Origin: an uncultured cyanobacterium
GTDB taxonomy: Bacteria; Cyanobacteriota; Cyanobacteriia; Cyanobacteriales; Nostocaceae
Direction: 5' to 3'
Assembly (NCBI GenBank): GCA_903903925.1
Contig: CAIVAU010000233.1
Location: 1-35,260 of the forward strand
Length of the DNA stretch: 35,260 nucleotides
Part shown: one piece after another, positions 1 through 6,222 of the stretch
How the letters are laid out: every line of letters begins with the position of its first letter
Position numbering within the stretch: position 1 is the stretch's first letter
The notes under the pieces: generated by a model
Databases searched by the model: none
What the model saw: only the letters and a program-made list of their open reading frames with translations
What the model was told of the DNA's origin: nothing
Made by a program: the position numbers and the translations under genes

Positions 1-356
1 CCAACTACGATGGCAATTACACTTATGGCTCAGAGCCAAAAGGTGTATATCGTCAACAAACAACAGATGTAGGCAGTTTTCCACCCAACGATTTTGGCTT
101 ATACGACATGCACGGCAATGTTTTTGAGTGGTGTGCAGATAATTGGCATGATAATTACCAGGGAGCCCCTAGTAATGGAAGTGCGTGGATTAATGATAAT
201 AATTCTCAATTGCGAGTGCTGCGCGGTGGTTCGTGGCTCAACTATCCTGAGAATTGCCGTTCTGCGTTTCGCTGCAGGTACGACGCCGACTACGACAACA
301 ACAATATCGGTTTTCGGGTTGTGTGCGGTCTTTCGCCGAGGGCTCTTAGCCCTTGA
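1..356 (+). CDS. FGE-sulfatase-domain protein, 3' part only; probable DGR target
   Basis: The frame is open from base 3 and enters from outside the window; only about 117 C-terminal residues are present. The core FYDMHGNVFEW-like stretch (here LYDMHGNVFEWCADNW) followed by RVLRGGSW and ending GFRVV is the C-type-lectin-like fold of formylglycine-generating enzyme / SUMF1-like proteins. In cyanobacteria such domains commonly carry the variable region of diversity-generating retroelements, giving a ligand-binding protein rather than a sulfatase-maturing enzyme. That reading is supported by the run of Asn, Tyr, Cys, Phe and Asp codons near the end (bases 237-305), by the hairpin overlapping the last codons, and by an avd stump 170 bp downstream. 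Family assignment is firm; the ligand-binding role is inferred. Confidence 0.85.
   Translation, partial: NYDGNYTYGSEPKGVYRQQTTDVGSFPPNDFGLYDMHGNVFEWCADNWHDNYQGAPSNGSAWINDNNSQLRVLRGGSWLNYPENCRSAFRCRYDADYDNNNIGFRVVCGLSPRALSP
231..332 (+). other. Putative DGR variable region (VR)
   Basis: After GGSW the codons CTC AAC TAT, then TTT, TGC, TAC GAC, TAC GAC, AAC AAC AAT sit among invariant codons (CCT, CGT TCT GCG, ATC GGT TTT CGG GTT). Every suspect codon ends in C or T and can be reached from AAC/AAT by changing only the adenines. This is what adenine-specific mutagenesis of an AAY-rich template produces. The boundaries are approximate because no template repeat lies in the window for alignment. 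Established knowledge: FGE-type DGR targets in cyanobacteria end GFRVV shortly before the stop. Confidence 0.7.
339..353 (+). repeat. Hairpin at the end of the variable region
   Basis: AGGGCT (339-344), loop CTT, AGCCCT (348-353) form a perfect 6-bp stem ending one base before the TGA stop at 354-356. A short GC-rich hairpin just 3' of the variable region is a known requirement for efficient retargeting in the Bordetella phage DGR; the position fits, but activity is inferred. TTAGCCCT-like words recur in 347-402 just downstream, so the hairpin may also be part of a local repeat. Confidence 0.5.
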
Positions 357-525
357 CACTTTAGCCCTTTAGCCCTCTGCTCTTATTTTCTTAGCCCTTT
401 TGGAGTGTAGCGGAGCGGAACGATAAATTTTTTTTTCAGACTGGCGAAGCTCAAGGTTTATAAGGCAAAGGCAACTTTAGATCTTAATAATCATAGCATA
501 TAAATCTTTTAGTTTTGGAACAATA

Positions 526-597
526 ATGGAAGAATTGCCAATTACTCAAAAAATGTACGATTCCATAAAAGAGCGAAAATGCATTCACGGGTATTAG
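526..597 (+). pseudogene. avd: avd (DGR accessory variability determinant), N-terminal stump
   Basis: This short frame encodes 23 residues beginning MEELPITQKMYDSIKE and then stops. The first 15 or so residues match the start of cyanobacterial Avd / four-helix-bundle proteins (pattern LPIIQKTYDLIKW), which are about 120 residues long; after KE the similarity ends and a TAG follows. It lies 170 bp after the FGE-like target on the same strand, the usual order target-avd-template-RT. No RT follows, so the cassette has been cut inside avd. Too short for certainty, but motif and location reinforce each other. Confidence 0.6.
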
Positions 598-665
598 GTT
601 AAAATCAATATGGCTCGTAAATTCTCAAGCTGAGTATTGCTTACCTTGAATCCAGGAAAAGAAAT

Positions 666-896
666 ATGGTCAATACGTATGACGAAATTTTCGGTGCGGC
701 ATTATCCTTGCCTCCAGGGTTGAGAGCCATGCTTGCTGAACATTTGCTCAAAAGTCTGGACTCCACAAAACAGGCAGAAATAGATGCTCTTTGGGCAGAA
801 GAGGCAGAGAAAAGAGTTCAGGACATTGAACAAGGTCGAGTCACGTTGATTCCAGGCGAACATGTATTGCGAGAACTACGTTCAAGGAGTCAGTGA
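666..896 (+). CDS. Type II antitoxin, addiction-module component family (PF09720-like)
   Basis: A 76-residue acidic protein. The N-terminal pattern (ALSLPPGLRAMLAEHLLKSLD), the central DALWAEEAEKRVQDIEQGRV, and a C-terminal GEHVLRELR tail match the putative addiction module component family that pairs with ParE/RelE toxins. An AGGAAA Shine-Dalgarno lies 7 bases before the ATG. Its stop overlaps the start of the toxin gene at 896, so translation is probably coupled. The antitoxin is expected to bind and neutralise the toxin; promoter autoregulation is family knowledge and is not shown by a clear operator here. Confidence 0.85.
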   Translation: MVNTYDEIFGAALSLPPGLRAMLAEHLLKSLDSTKQAEIDALWAEEAEKRVQDIEQGRVTLIPGEHVLRELRSRSQ

Positions 897-1186
897 TGAC
901 GCATGACTTTCATCCTGATGCTAAGCAAGAATTGTCGGATGCCGTTGCTTACTATGATAATGTGAGCCGCGAGCTAAGTGATGCATTCATTGAAGAAGTG
1001 GAACAAACACTCAATCGCATTGAAAAGTTTCCAGAGGCATGGCCGCAGTTATCAAAGAACACAAGGCGCTGCCGAACAGTCAGCTTTCCTTACGGGATAG
1101 TTTATACAATCAAAGAACAGCAAATCTTGGTGATTGCAGTTATGCACCTTCAGCGTAAGCCAAATTACTGGACTAATCGGATCTAA
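896..1186 (+). CDS. ParE/RelE-superfamily toxin
   Basis: 96 residues from the ATG at 896; a GTG at 893 would add one residue. The fold signature is clear: FHPDAKQELSDAVAYYD at the start, a central helix (DAFIEEVEQTLNRI), FPEAWPQL, then RRCRTVSFPYGIVYTI and VIAVMHLQRKPNYW, as in the ParE/RelE plasmid-stabilisation family. ParE members poison DNA gyrase and RelE members cleave mRNA; the sequence does not settle which applies. It lacks its own Shine-Dalgarno and overlaps the antitoxin stop by one base. Confidence 0.88.
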   Translation: MTHDFHPDAKQELSDAVAYYDNVSRELSDAFIEEVEQTLNRIEKFPEAWPQLSKNTRRCRTVSFPYGIVYTIKEQQILVIAVMHLQRKPNYWTNRI

Positions 1187-1261
1187 AATTTCAACTCGGA
1201 CGATCACTTATACTTTGCACGGTCATAAGTTGAGTGTTCACGTAAATGAACAACACTGTTT

Positions 1262-1289
1262 GTAAGGGCGCAATGCCTTGCGCCCCTAC
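1262..1289. repeat. Small palindromic repeat, GGGCGCAA / TTGCGCCC
   Basis: Perfect 8-bp arms GGGCGCAA (1266-1273) and TTGCGCCC (1278-1285) around TGCC, flanked by GTAAG and CTACG. It resembles the dispersed REP-like GTAGGGGCG...CGCCCCTAC elements of cyanobacterial genomes. An open frame across 1246-1443 is a by-product of this repeat and is not called as a gene. The rest of 1187-1507 shows no gene. Confidence 0.7.
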
Positions 1290-1433
1290 GTGGTTTCATT
1301 CATCGCAATTTATGCCCATTGTAAGTATAACCTTCCTTATAAAGCTAAAGGCAGAGGGGTTCTTCAGCATACCTGCTCCTGCTCTCTGCCCACTCAATAC
1401 TCTAGTGGTCTGTCAAATTCATTTTGACGGGTT

Positions 1434-1483
1434 GGTAGTGTGAGCGTCTCGCTCACGAAGCGAGCTTTCCGGCTCGCACTACC
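1434..1483. repeat. Compound palindromic repeat, GGTAGTG...CACTACC
   Basis: Outer arms GGTAGTG and CACTACC enclose two inner hairpins: GTGAGCG-TCT-CGCTCAC (1440-1456) and a second GCGAGC...GCTCGC stem. The same outer word GTAGTGTG(A/C)GC occurs at 14909-14964 and 18544-18570, so this is a dispersed family in this genome. It lies just past the 3' end of the minus-strand hydrolase gene. Confidence 0.75.
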
Positions 1484-1507
1484 CATCAGAACTAATGACA
1501 CAGAGCA

Positions 1508-2428
1508 CTAGTAAGTTACCTCTATTGGTGATTCATCCAGCAAAGCCAAAAACCGCCGGATTAAACCTATTGTCACTGCTGGCAATTCTAACTGTGGTGT
1601 CAACCCTGTATCATCTAGCTGTTGAAACACTCGGATCGCTTGTGGATTTAGCTGGGCAAGACGGCGACCAATTTCTGGACCAGTAAATTCGGACTTTTGC
1701 CCCCAGAGAATAGCGGTGGGAGTGACTAGCTGTTGAATATATAGGGATAAGTCAAAACATAGGTCGCCGCGTACAAAAGACAGTGCCGCGTATTCAGCAT
1801 TTGGTTGCTTTGCTGATTCTAGGTAAGCTTCGACAATTTCCTCGTACACTCTTGAGGCTTGTGCAAATTGCCGTTGTTCCAGAAAGCTACGAATACCCCC
1901 ACTGGTAGCAATTCCAGTCGCGTAAAGCAACCGGTCAACTATGGGAACTTTTACGACTTGGGCAAACAAGCTCTTGGAATAATCTTCGCCAAAATCAGAA
2001 AGTCCTGCAGGTGAGGTGAGAATCAGAGACTTGAATAATTCGGGATGGGCGATCGCGACTCGAATTGTCAACCCTGCTGTCAGGGAAGAAGCTATTACCC
2101 TAACTGGACTGCTGCCAGTCTGTTGCAAAAACTCCTGAATTGTCGTCAAATAATCCTCAATCCTGTAATCACGTGAGGGATGCTCCGATCTCCCCCAACC
2201 GATCAAGTCTGGTGCAATAATACGATATTCTGTGGCAAATGCTGGATAGACTTTCGACCATTCATAAGCAGACGACCCACCACCAAAGCCGTGTAAAAAC
2301 ACTAAAGTTTCTTTCTCTGTACTGGTAGTCGTATCATCTTGCCAAGGTGCACCAGCGTTAGTATAGTAGACCATCCTACCTAGGGAGGTAATTACGGAGC
2401 GTTGCTCAAATCCCAATGGCTGAAACAT
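1508..2428 (-). CDS. Alpha/beta-hydrolase fold protein with degenerate catalytic triad
   Basis: 306 residues with alpha/beta-hydrolase landmarks: oxyanion-loop FLHGFGGGSSAYEW, PDLIGWGRSEHP, nucleophile elbow VIASSLTAGLTI, and the C-terminal strands ILWGQKSEF and DDTGLTPQLELP. The nucleophile Ser is present, but the elbow is A-S-S-L-T instead of G-x-S-x-G. The usual Asp after WGxx is Ser, and the usual catalytic His in the GHxPxxExP motif is Leu (codon TTG on the minus strand). It may be a non-catalytic or differently catalysing member, or use displaced residues. The ATG start at 2428 gives a normal length for the family. Substrate unknown. Confidence 0.85.
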   Translation of the reverse strand: MFQPLGFEQRSVITSLGRMVYYTNAGAPWQDDTTTSTEKETLVFLHGFGGGSSAYEWSKVYPAFATEYRIIAPDLIGWGRSEHPSRDYRIEDYLTTIQEFLQQTGSSPVRVIASSLTAGLTIRVAIAHPELFKSLILTSPAGLSDFGEDYSKSLFAQVVKVPIVDRLLYATGIATSGGIRSFLEQRQFAQASRVYEEIVEAYLESAKQPNAEYAALSFVRGDLCFDLSLYIQQLVTPTAILWGQKSEFTGPEIGRRLAQLNPQAIRVFQQLDDTGLTPQLELPAVTIGLIRRFLALLDESPIEVTY

Positions 2429-2433
2429 GGTAT

Positions 2434-2476
2434 TTGTTGGTTGTTAGTGGTTGATTGTTGGTTGTTGGTTGTTGGG
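2434..2476. repeat. TTGTTGG-type short tandem repeat
   Basis: Overlapping TTGTTGG / TTGGTTG words with some variants fill the stretch directly upstream of the hydrolase start (minus strand). This is another of the 7-bp tandem families seen across the window. It occupies the place where a promoter and leader would be expected. Confidence 0.65.
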
Positions 2477-2575
2477 CAGCACGTGCCCCACCCTCCAGTC
2501 TGACATTCTCCTCATCTTCTCGCTAACTGCCATAGACAGATTTGACACGGACATGGCTGATTTCAGGTTCTAATT

Positions 2576-3325
2576 TTAGGTTCTGCTAACGTTATATAAT
2601 CGCTGATTTCGTACTTGCACGACTGGATGATCGCACCGTCGCATCAACTGTTCATCGTGGGTGGTAACAATTACTGTTACCCCAAAAGAGTTTAATTTCT
2701 GAAAAATCTGCATGACTTGCCAGGAGTTATCGGGATCAAGGTTTCCGGTAGGTTCATCAGCTAAAAGCAGTGGTGGCGTTCCGACAATTGCTCGTGCAAT
2801 GCTCACCCGTTGTTGCTCTCCTCCAGAAAGTTGATGAGGAAAGCAGTGAGCGTGCTTAAGTAAACCTACCAGTTTCAACGTCGGTTCTAAGCGTCGTTGA
2901 ATTTCCTTACGGGTATAACCTTGAGCTTGCAGAACGACACTCACATTTTCTGCCACCGTCCGCTGCGGGATCAATTTGTAGTCTTGAAACACTATCCCAA
3001 TGCGTCGTCGCAATAATGACAAGCGATCGCCCCGCAAAGACGCTACATTATAGTGGTTAACAATCACTTCTCCCTGTGTTGGTAATTCCTCGCCGTACAG
3101 TAGTTTCAACAGCGTCGATTTACCAGAACCACTAGATCCCGTGATAAATAGAAATTTTCCCTGTTTTACCTCTAGGTTCACATCCAATAGAACCTTTGTG
3201 CCGCTAGCATAGGTTTTTGTAACAGAACTCAACTTCACCATAACTTTATCACTACTATGCTGTTGTTCGTCGTCCGGAAGATGAACAGATTGGTCAGTCG
3301 TCTTGTTTGTTGTTAGTACTGGCAT
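2576..3325 (-). CDS. ftsE: ABC-type ATPase, FtsE-like cell-division ATP-binding protein
   Basis: 249 residues from the ATG at 3325. The longer frame to 3394 adds residues unlike the family. Walker A GSSGSGKST, Q-loop VFQDYKLIPQRTV, signature LSGGEQQRVSIARAI, Walker B LLLADEPTGNLDP and H-loop TTHD are all present. The Q-loop region VFQDYKLI and EPTGNLDP are typical of FtsE, the cytoplasmic ATPase that drives FtsX to activate peptidoglycan hydrolases at the septum. No ftsX neighbours it here, so related LolD-like transport cannot be excluded. A 20-30 residue acidic, polar N-terminal extension precedes the ATPase domain. Confidence 0.85.
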   Translation of the reverse strand: MPVLTTNKTTDQSVHLPDDEQQHSSDKVMVKLSSVTKTYASGTKVLLDVNLEVKQGKFLFITGSSGSGKSTLLKLLYGEELPTQGEVIVNHYNVASLRGDRLSLLRRRIGIVFQDYKLIPQRTVAENVSVVLQAQGYTRKEIQRRLEPTLKLVGLLKHAHCFPHQLSGGEQQRVSIARAIVGTPPLLLADEPTGNLDPDNSWQVMQIFQKLNSFGVTVIVTTHDEQLMRRCDHPVVQVRNQRLYNVSRT

Positions 3326-3404
3326 AACAGCAATTGTGAAAAGTTGAACTTTATTGAGTATTCCCACGTAGAACCTAACAATATCCAATCCCAAATCAAA
3401 AATT

Positions 3405-3580
3405 CATTCCCTATTCCCTATTCCCTATTCCCTATTCCCTATTCCCTATTCCCTATTCCCTACTCCCTATTCCCTATTCCCTTTCCCTATTCCCTATTCC
3501 CTATTCCCTATTCCCTACTCCCTATTCCCTACTCCCTACTCCCTACTCCCTGCTCCCTGCTCCCTGCTCCCTGCTCCCTC
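3405..3580. repeat. Heptad tandem repeat array (TTCCCTA)n grading into (TGCTCCC)n
   Basis: About 25 copies of a 7-bp unit run without interruption. Most are TTCCCTA, with TACTCCC and finally TGCTCCC variants towards 3577. This is the short tandemly repeated repetitive sequence class known from heterocystous cyanobacteria. It lies upstream of the FtsE-like gene start. Any open frame across it is low-complexity. Confidence 0.95.
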
Positions 3581-3735
3581 TTACCTTTTTTGTCCGGCAA
3601 AAGGTTTTTCAACACAACCAACATCTAACAATTAACAAAGCTTCCTGAACGCGAAAAACTTTGTCCAATACACCCTAAGCAATTCTAAATGATCGCGAAC
3701 AATAGATGATTTTTTCTGTCTGGCAATATCTACCA

Positions 3736-3790
3736 TTATCATATTTGTGCAGTATTGCCCAGTCCAGAAAGACTTGCACAAATATGATAA
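3736..3790. promoter_or_regulatory. Perfect 16-bp inverted repeat upstream of the SLATT gene
   Basis: TTATCATATTTGTGCA (3736-3751) and TGCACAAATATGATAA (3775-3790) are exact reverse complements separated by 23 bases; the right arm ends 45 bp before the ATG at 3836. The arms are AT-rich with no adjacent T-tract, so a terminator is unlikely. A repressor operator, a regulatory stem in the leader, or ends of a tiny mobile element are possible. Confidence 0.6.
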
Positions 3791-3835
3791 GCTTGCTATA
3801 TAATTGAACCTGATCACCGAATTAACTACATAGCA

Positions 3836-4702
3836 ATGACTAATTTTGGGCAAACAAACCAAACTGGTATTTCCACGACTGTTGAAGATATTTCAAACCC
3901 ATCAGGCTCAAGTGTTCTGTTTCCATTGAAGATAGTAGAATATTTATTCTTAGCAGCTTTTATCTGTGCTATCGTCATTAGTTATACTTTGCCAGAAATT
4001 CAAATAGCCAAAATCTATACAGCTGCTTTTCTTTCAATTTGGCTTTTTGTTTTTCTCATAGATAAAAATTTGTTCAACAATTCTAGGCTTGCTGCAACTC
4101 AGTCAAAGTTTGCCAAGAGAGCCGAGATCTATCATTATCTATCAGTCAATAATAATCCTTTGGAAAATAATCCTTTAACTCCGGCCAGAGCAAATGCTTT
4201 GCAGTATAGCCAAGAATTGATTGACGACTATAAAAATATTCGCTCAAGTTCCAGAAATATTTACTATACTTTGCAATTGGCAACTGTTATTTTCTCAGGA
4301 ATTACACCGATTTTAGTCTTGGTAGACAAATTAGAGATAGGGATTTCATGGTTCAAGTGGCTCCCGGTAATTTTTCCGGCTGTTGCATCCATAGTTGCTA
4401 GTATAGTTACCTCCTTTCCTTTTCAGGAAAACTCTGTTTCTGCTAACACTACCGTTGAGTTATTAGAAGCTGAACAAGAGAAGTTTATCTTGGGAGTGAC
4501 GGAAGATTATCGTAACTACGATGTTGAGGATGCAACCCAAAGTCAACAAAAGGCAAAACAGGCAATAGAAAACTTTATTGTTCGGGTCAATAATATTCAT
4601 CTCAACCAAGTACAAGGATCGGCTCAGGCAAAGTCAAAGGATCAGAAGACAGAGCCAGTTCAATCTGCGGAGTCACCCAAATTAACCCAAGAGCAGAGTT
4701 AA
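3836..4702 (+). CDS. SLATT/DUF4231-type membrane protein
   Basis: 288 residues. A hydrophobic pair occurs near residues 30-80 (IVEYLFLAAFICAIVIS; AFLSIWLFVFLI). A second pair is at about 140-195 (YYTLQLATVIFSGITPILVLV; WLPVIFPAVASIVASIVTSF), followed by an acidic helix LLEAEQEKFILG...YRNYD and a polar, Gln/Lys-rich tail. The second half fits the DUF4231 branch of the SLATT superfamily. That superfamily is predicted, from comparative genomics, to supply pore-forming effectors in nucleotide-triggered conflict systems. No nucleotide cyclase, TIR or sensor gene is adjacent, so a defence role is not shown here. The first TM pair looks like an added domain. Confidence 0.65.
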   Translation: MTNFGQTNQTGISTTVEDISNPSGSSVLFPLKIVEYLFLAAFICAIVISYTLPEIQIAKIYTAAFLSIWLFVFLIDKNLFNNSRLAATQSKFAKRAEIYHYLSVNNNPLENNPLTPARANALQYSQELIDDYKNIRSSSRNIYYTLQLATVIFSGITPILVLVDKLEIGISWFKWLPVIFPAVASIVASIVTSFPFQENSVSANTTVELLEAEQEKFILGVTEDYRNYDVEDATQSQQKAKQAIENFIVRVNNIHLNQVQGSAQAKSKDQKTEPVQSAESPKLTQEQS

Positions 4703-4746
4703 CGAACTCCGTCTTGATTTAAGAGTTTTCAGGGAACTACCTTAAT

Positions 4747-4777
<31 letters not shown>

Positions 4778-4798
4778 AAGTTAAAAAAAGGCTTGATT

Positions 4799-5860
4799 AT
4801 GACGACTATATCGCCAGGGAATATTGCAACTGAAATTGAGAGCCGAAAAGCTGATCACCTACGTTTGTGCTTAGAGGGGGATGTACAATTTCAGCACGTA
4901 ACTAGTGGATTTGAGAGCTATCGCTTTACTCATTGCTGTCTTCCTGAACTAAACCGCAGTGACATTAATCTCCAAACAACCTTCCTTGGGAAAAATCTCG
5001 GAGCGCCACTTCTCATTTCTTCCATGACAGGGGGAACCGAATTGGCACTCCTCGTCAACACTCGGTTAGCAACTGTTGCTCAACGCTACCGATTAGCAAT
5101 GGGAGTGGGTTCGCAAAGAATTGCGATCGAACAACCGCACTTAGCCTCAACCTTCGCTGTGCGCTCCGTTGCTCCCGACATTCTCCTGTTTGCAAACTTA
5201 GGGGCTGTCCAGTTGAATTATGGATGTGGTGTCGATGAATGCCTACATCTTGTTAACTTGCTGGAAGCTGATGCGCTCATACTCCATCTTAACCCCCTGC
5301 AAGAGTGTGTGCAATCGCGGGGAGATACAAATTTCCGAGGGCTGTTAAGTAAAATTGCTCAGCTTGGTCAGCAACTACCCGTTCCCGTTGTTGTCAAGGA
5401 AGTGGGAAATGGAATTTCCGCAGCAATAGCACAAAAGTTAATTGAGGCGGGAGTGTCAGCAATTGACGTAGCAGGAGCAGGTGGAACCTCATGGGCAAAA
5501 GTGGAAAGCGAACGGGCAAAAGATCACAAGCAGCGCCGCCTGGGACAGACTTTTGCCGAGTGGGGGTTACCAACCGCTGAGTGTCTGAATTCCATTCGAG
5601 CGATCGCCCCAACAATTCCCTTGATTGCTTCTGGTGGGTTGCGTAATGGATTAGATGTGGCTAAGGGAATTGCCTTAGGAGCAGATCTAGCAGGTCTAGC
5701 CCGACCTTTTCTAGAAGCCGCTGTAGAATCAGAAGCCGCTGTCGATGAGTTAGTCGAAATTCTCATTGCTGAACTCGAAACAGCTTTATTTTGCACTGGT
5801 AATGCAACTCTACTAGAACTCAAAAATTCTGGTGCGCTGCAACGTGTAGATAAGGTGTAG
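4799..5860 (+). CDS. fni: Type 2 isopentenyl-diphosphate delta-isomerase (FMN-dependent)
   Basis: 353 residues from the ATG at 4799, chosen because AAAAAGG lies about 9 bases upstream; a TTG at 4793 would add two residues. It interconverts IPP and DMAPP for isoprenoid synthesis (carotenoids, phytol, quinones) using FMN and NADPH. The TIM-barrel motifs are in order: RKADHL, ISSMTGG, MGVGSQR, HLNPLQE, VKEVGNGIS, DVAGAGGTSW and ASGGLRNG. All expected FMN/IPP-site motifs are intact and the length is normal. It ends directly in a G-rich heptad array at 5862. Confidence 0.97.
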   Translation: MTTISPGNIATEIESRKADHLRLCLEGDVQFQHVTSGFESYRFTHCCLPELNRSDINLQTTFLGKNLGAPLLISSMTGGTELALLVNTRLATVAQRYRLAMGVGSQRIAIEQPHLASTFAVRSVAPDILLFANLGAVQLNYGCGVDECLHLVNLLEADALILHLNPLQECVQSRGDTNFRGLLSKIAQLGQQLPVPVVVKEVGNGISAAIAQKLIEAGVSAIDVAGAGGTSWAKVESERAKDHKQRRLGQTFAEWGLPTAECLNSIRAIAPTIPLIASGGLRNGLDVAKGIALGADLAGLARPFLEAAVESEAAVDELVEILIAELETALFCTGNATLLELKNSGALQRVDKV

Positions 5861-5861
5861 G

Positions 5862-5932
5862 GAGGAGGGAGCAGGGAACAGGGAGCAGGGAGCAGGGAAG
5901 AGGGAGCAGGGAGCAGGGAGCAGGGAGCAGGG
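5862..5932. repeat. GGGAGCA heptad array at the 3' end of fni
   Basis: About ten GGGAGCA / GGGAAGA / GGGAACA units begin two bases after the fni stop. It is the inverted counterpart of the array at 6031-6222. Transcripts of fni and of the convergent glycosyltransferase therefore both end in the same G-rich repeat. Confidence 0.93.
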
Positions 5933-6030
5933 GGAATTATCAGTTTTTCATTGCCCATTGCCCACTCAAGAGTGTTTCTTAGGAGCGCCCCACGGGCGGC
6001 GTACCAACCGTTATGAAGGTCAGAAACTCC

Positions 6031-6222
6031 TCCTCTTCCCTCTTCCCTCTTCCCTCTTCCCTACTCCCTCTTCCCTCTTCCCTCTTCCCTACTCCCTCTT
6101 CCCTCTTCCCTCTTCCCTCTTCCCTACTCCCTCTTCCCTGCTCCCTGCTCCCTGCTCCCTCTTCCCTACTCCCTACTCCCTCTTCCCTGCTCCCTGCTCC
6201 CTGCTCCCTGCTCCCTCTTCAT
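6031..6222. repeat. TTCCCTC / TACTCCC / TGCTCCC heptad array
   Basis: About 27 consecutive 7-bp units. The last 50 bp overlap the 3' end of the minus-strand glycosyltransferase gene and supply its C-terminal codons and stop. Bases 5933-6030 between the two arrays hold no gene. Confidence 0.95.

Noticed and set aside
357..665. Search for a DGR template repeat or reverse transcriptase next to the target
   Set aside because: No AAY-rich copy of the variable region and no RT motif (such as YxDD) was seen here or elsewhere in the window.
1246..1443. 65-codon open frame on the plus strand
   Set aside because: It runs through a palindromic repeat and low-information sequence, has no Shine-Dalgarno and no recognisable motif.
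3405..3580. Possible CRISPR array
   Set aside because: The units are contiguous 7-mers with no spacers; these are short tandem repeats. No cas genes are present.
3632..3862. 76-codon minus-strand frame
   Set aside because: It spans the inverted repeat and the start of the SLATT gene, and the composition is not protein-like.
5524..5958. 144-codon minus-strand frame over the 3' half of fni
   Set aside because: Shadow of fni; its N-terminus is translated heptad repeat.
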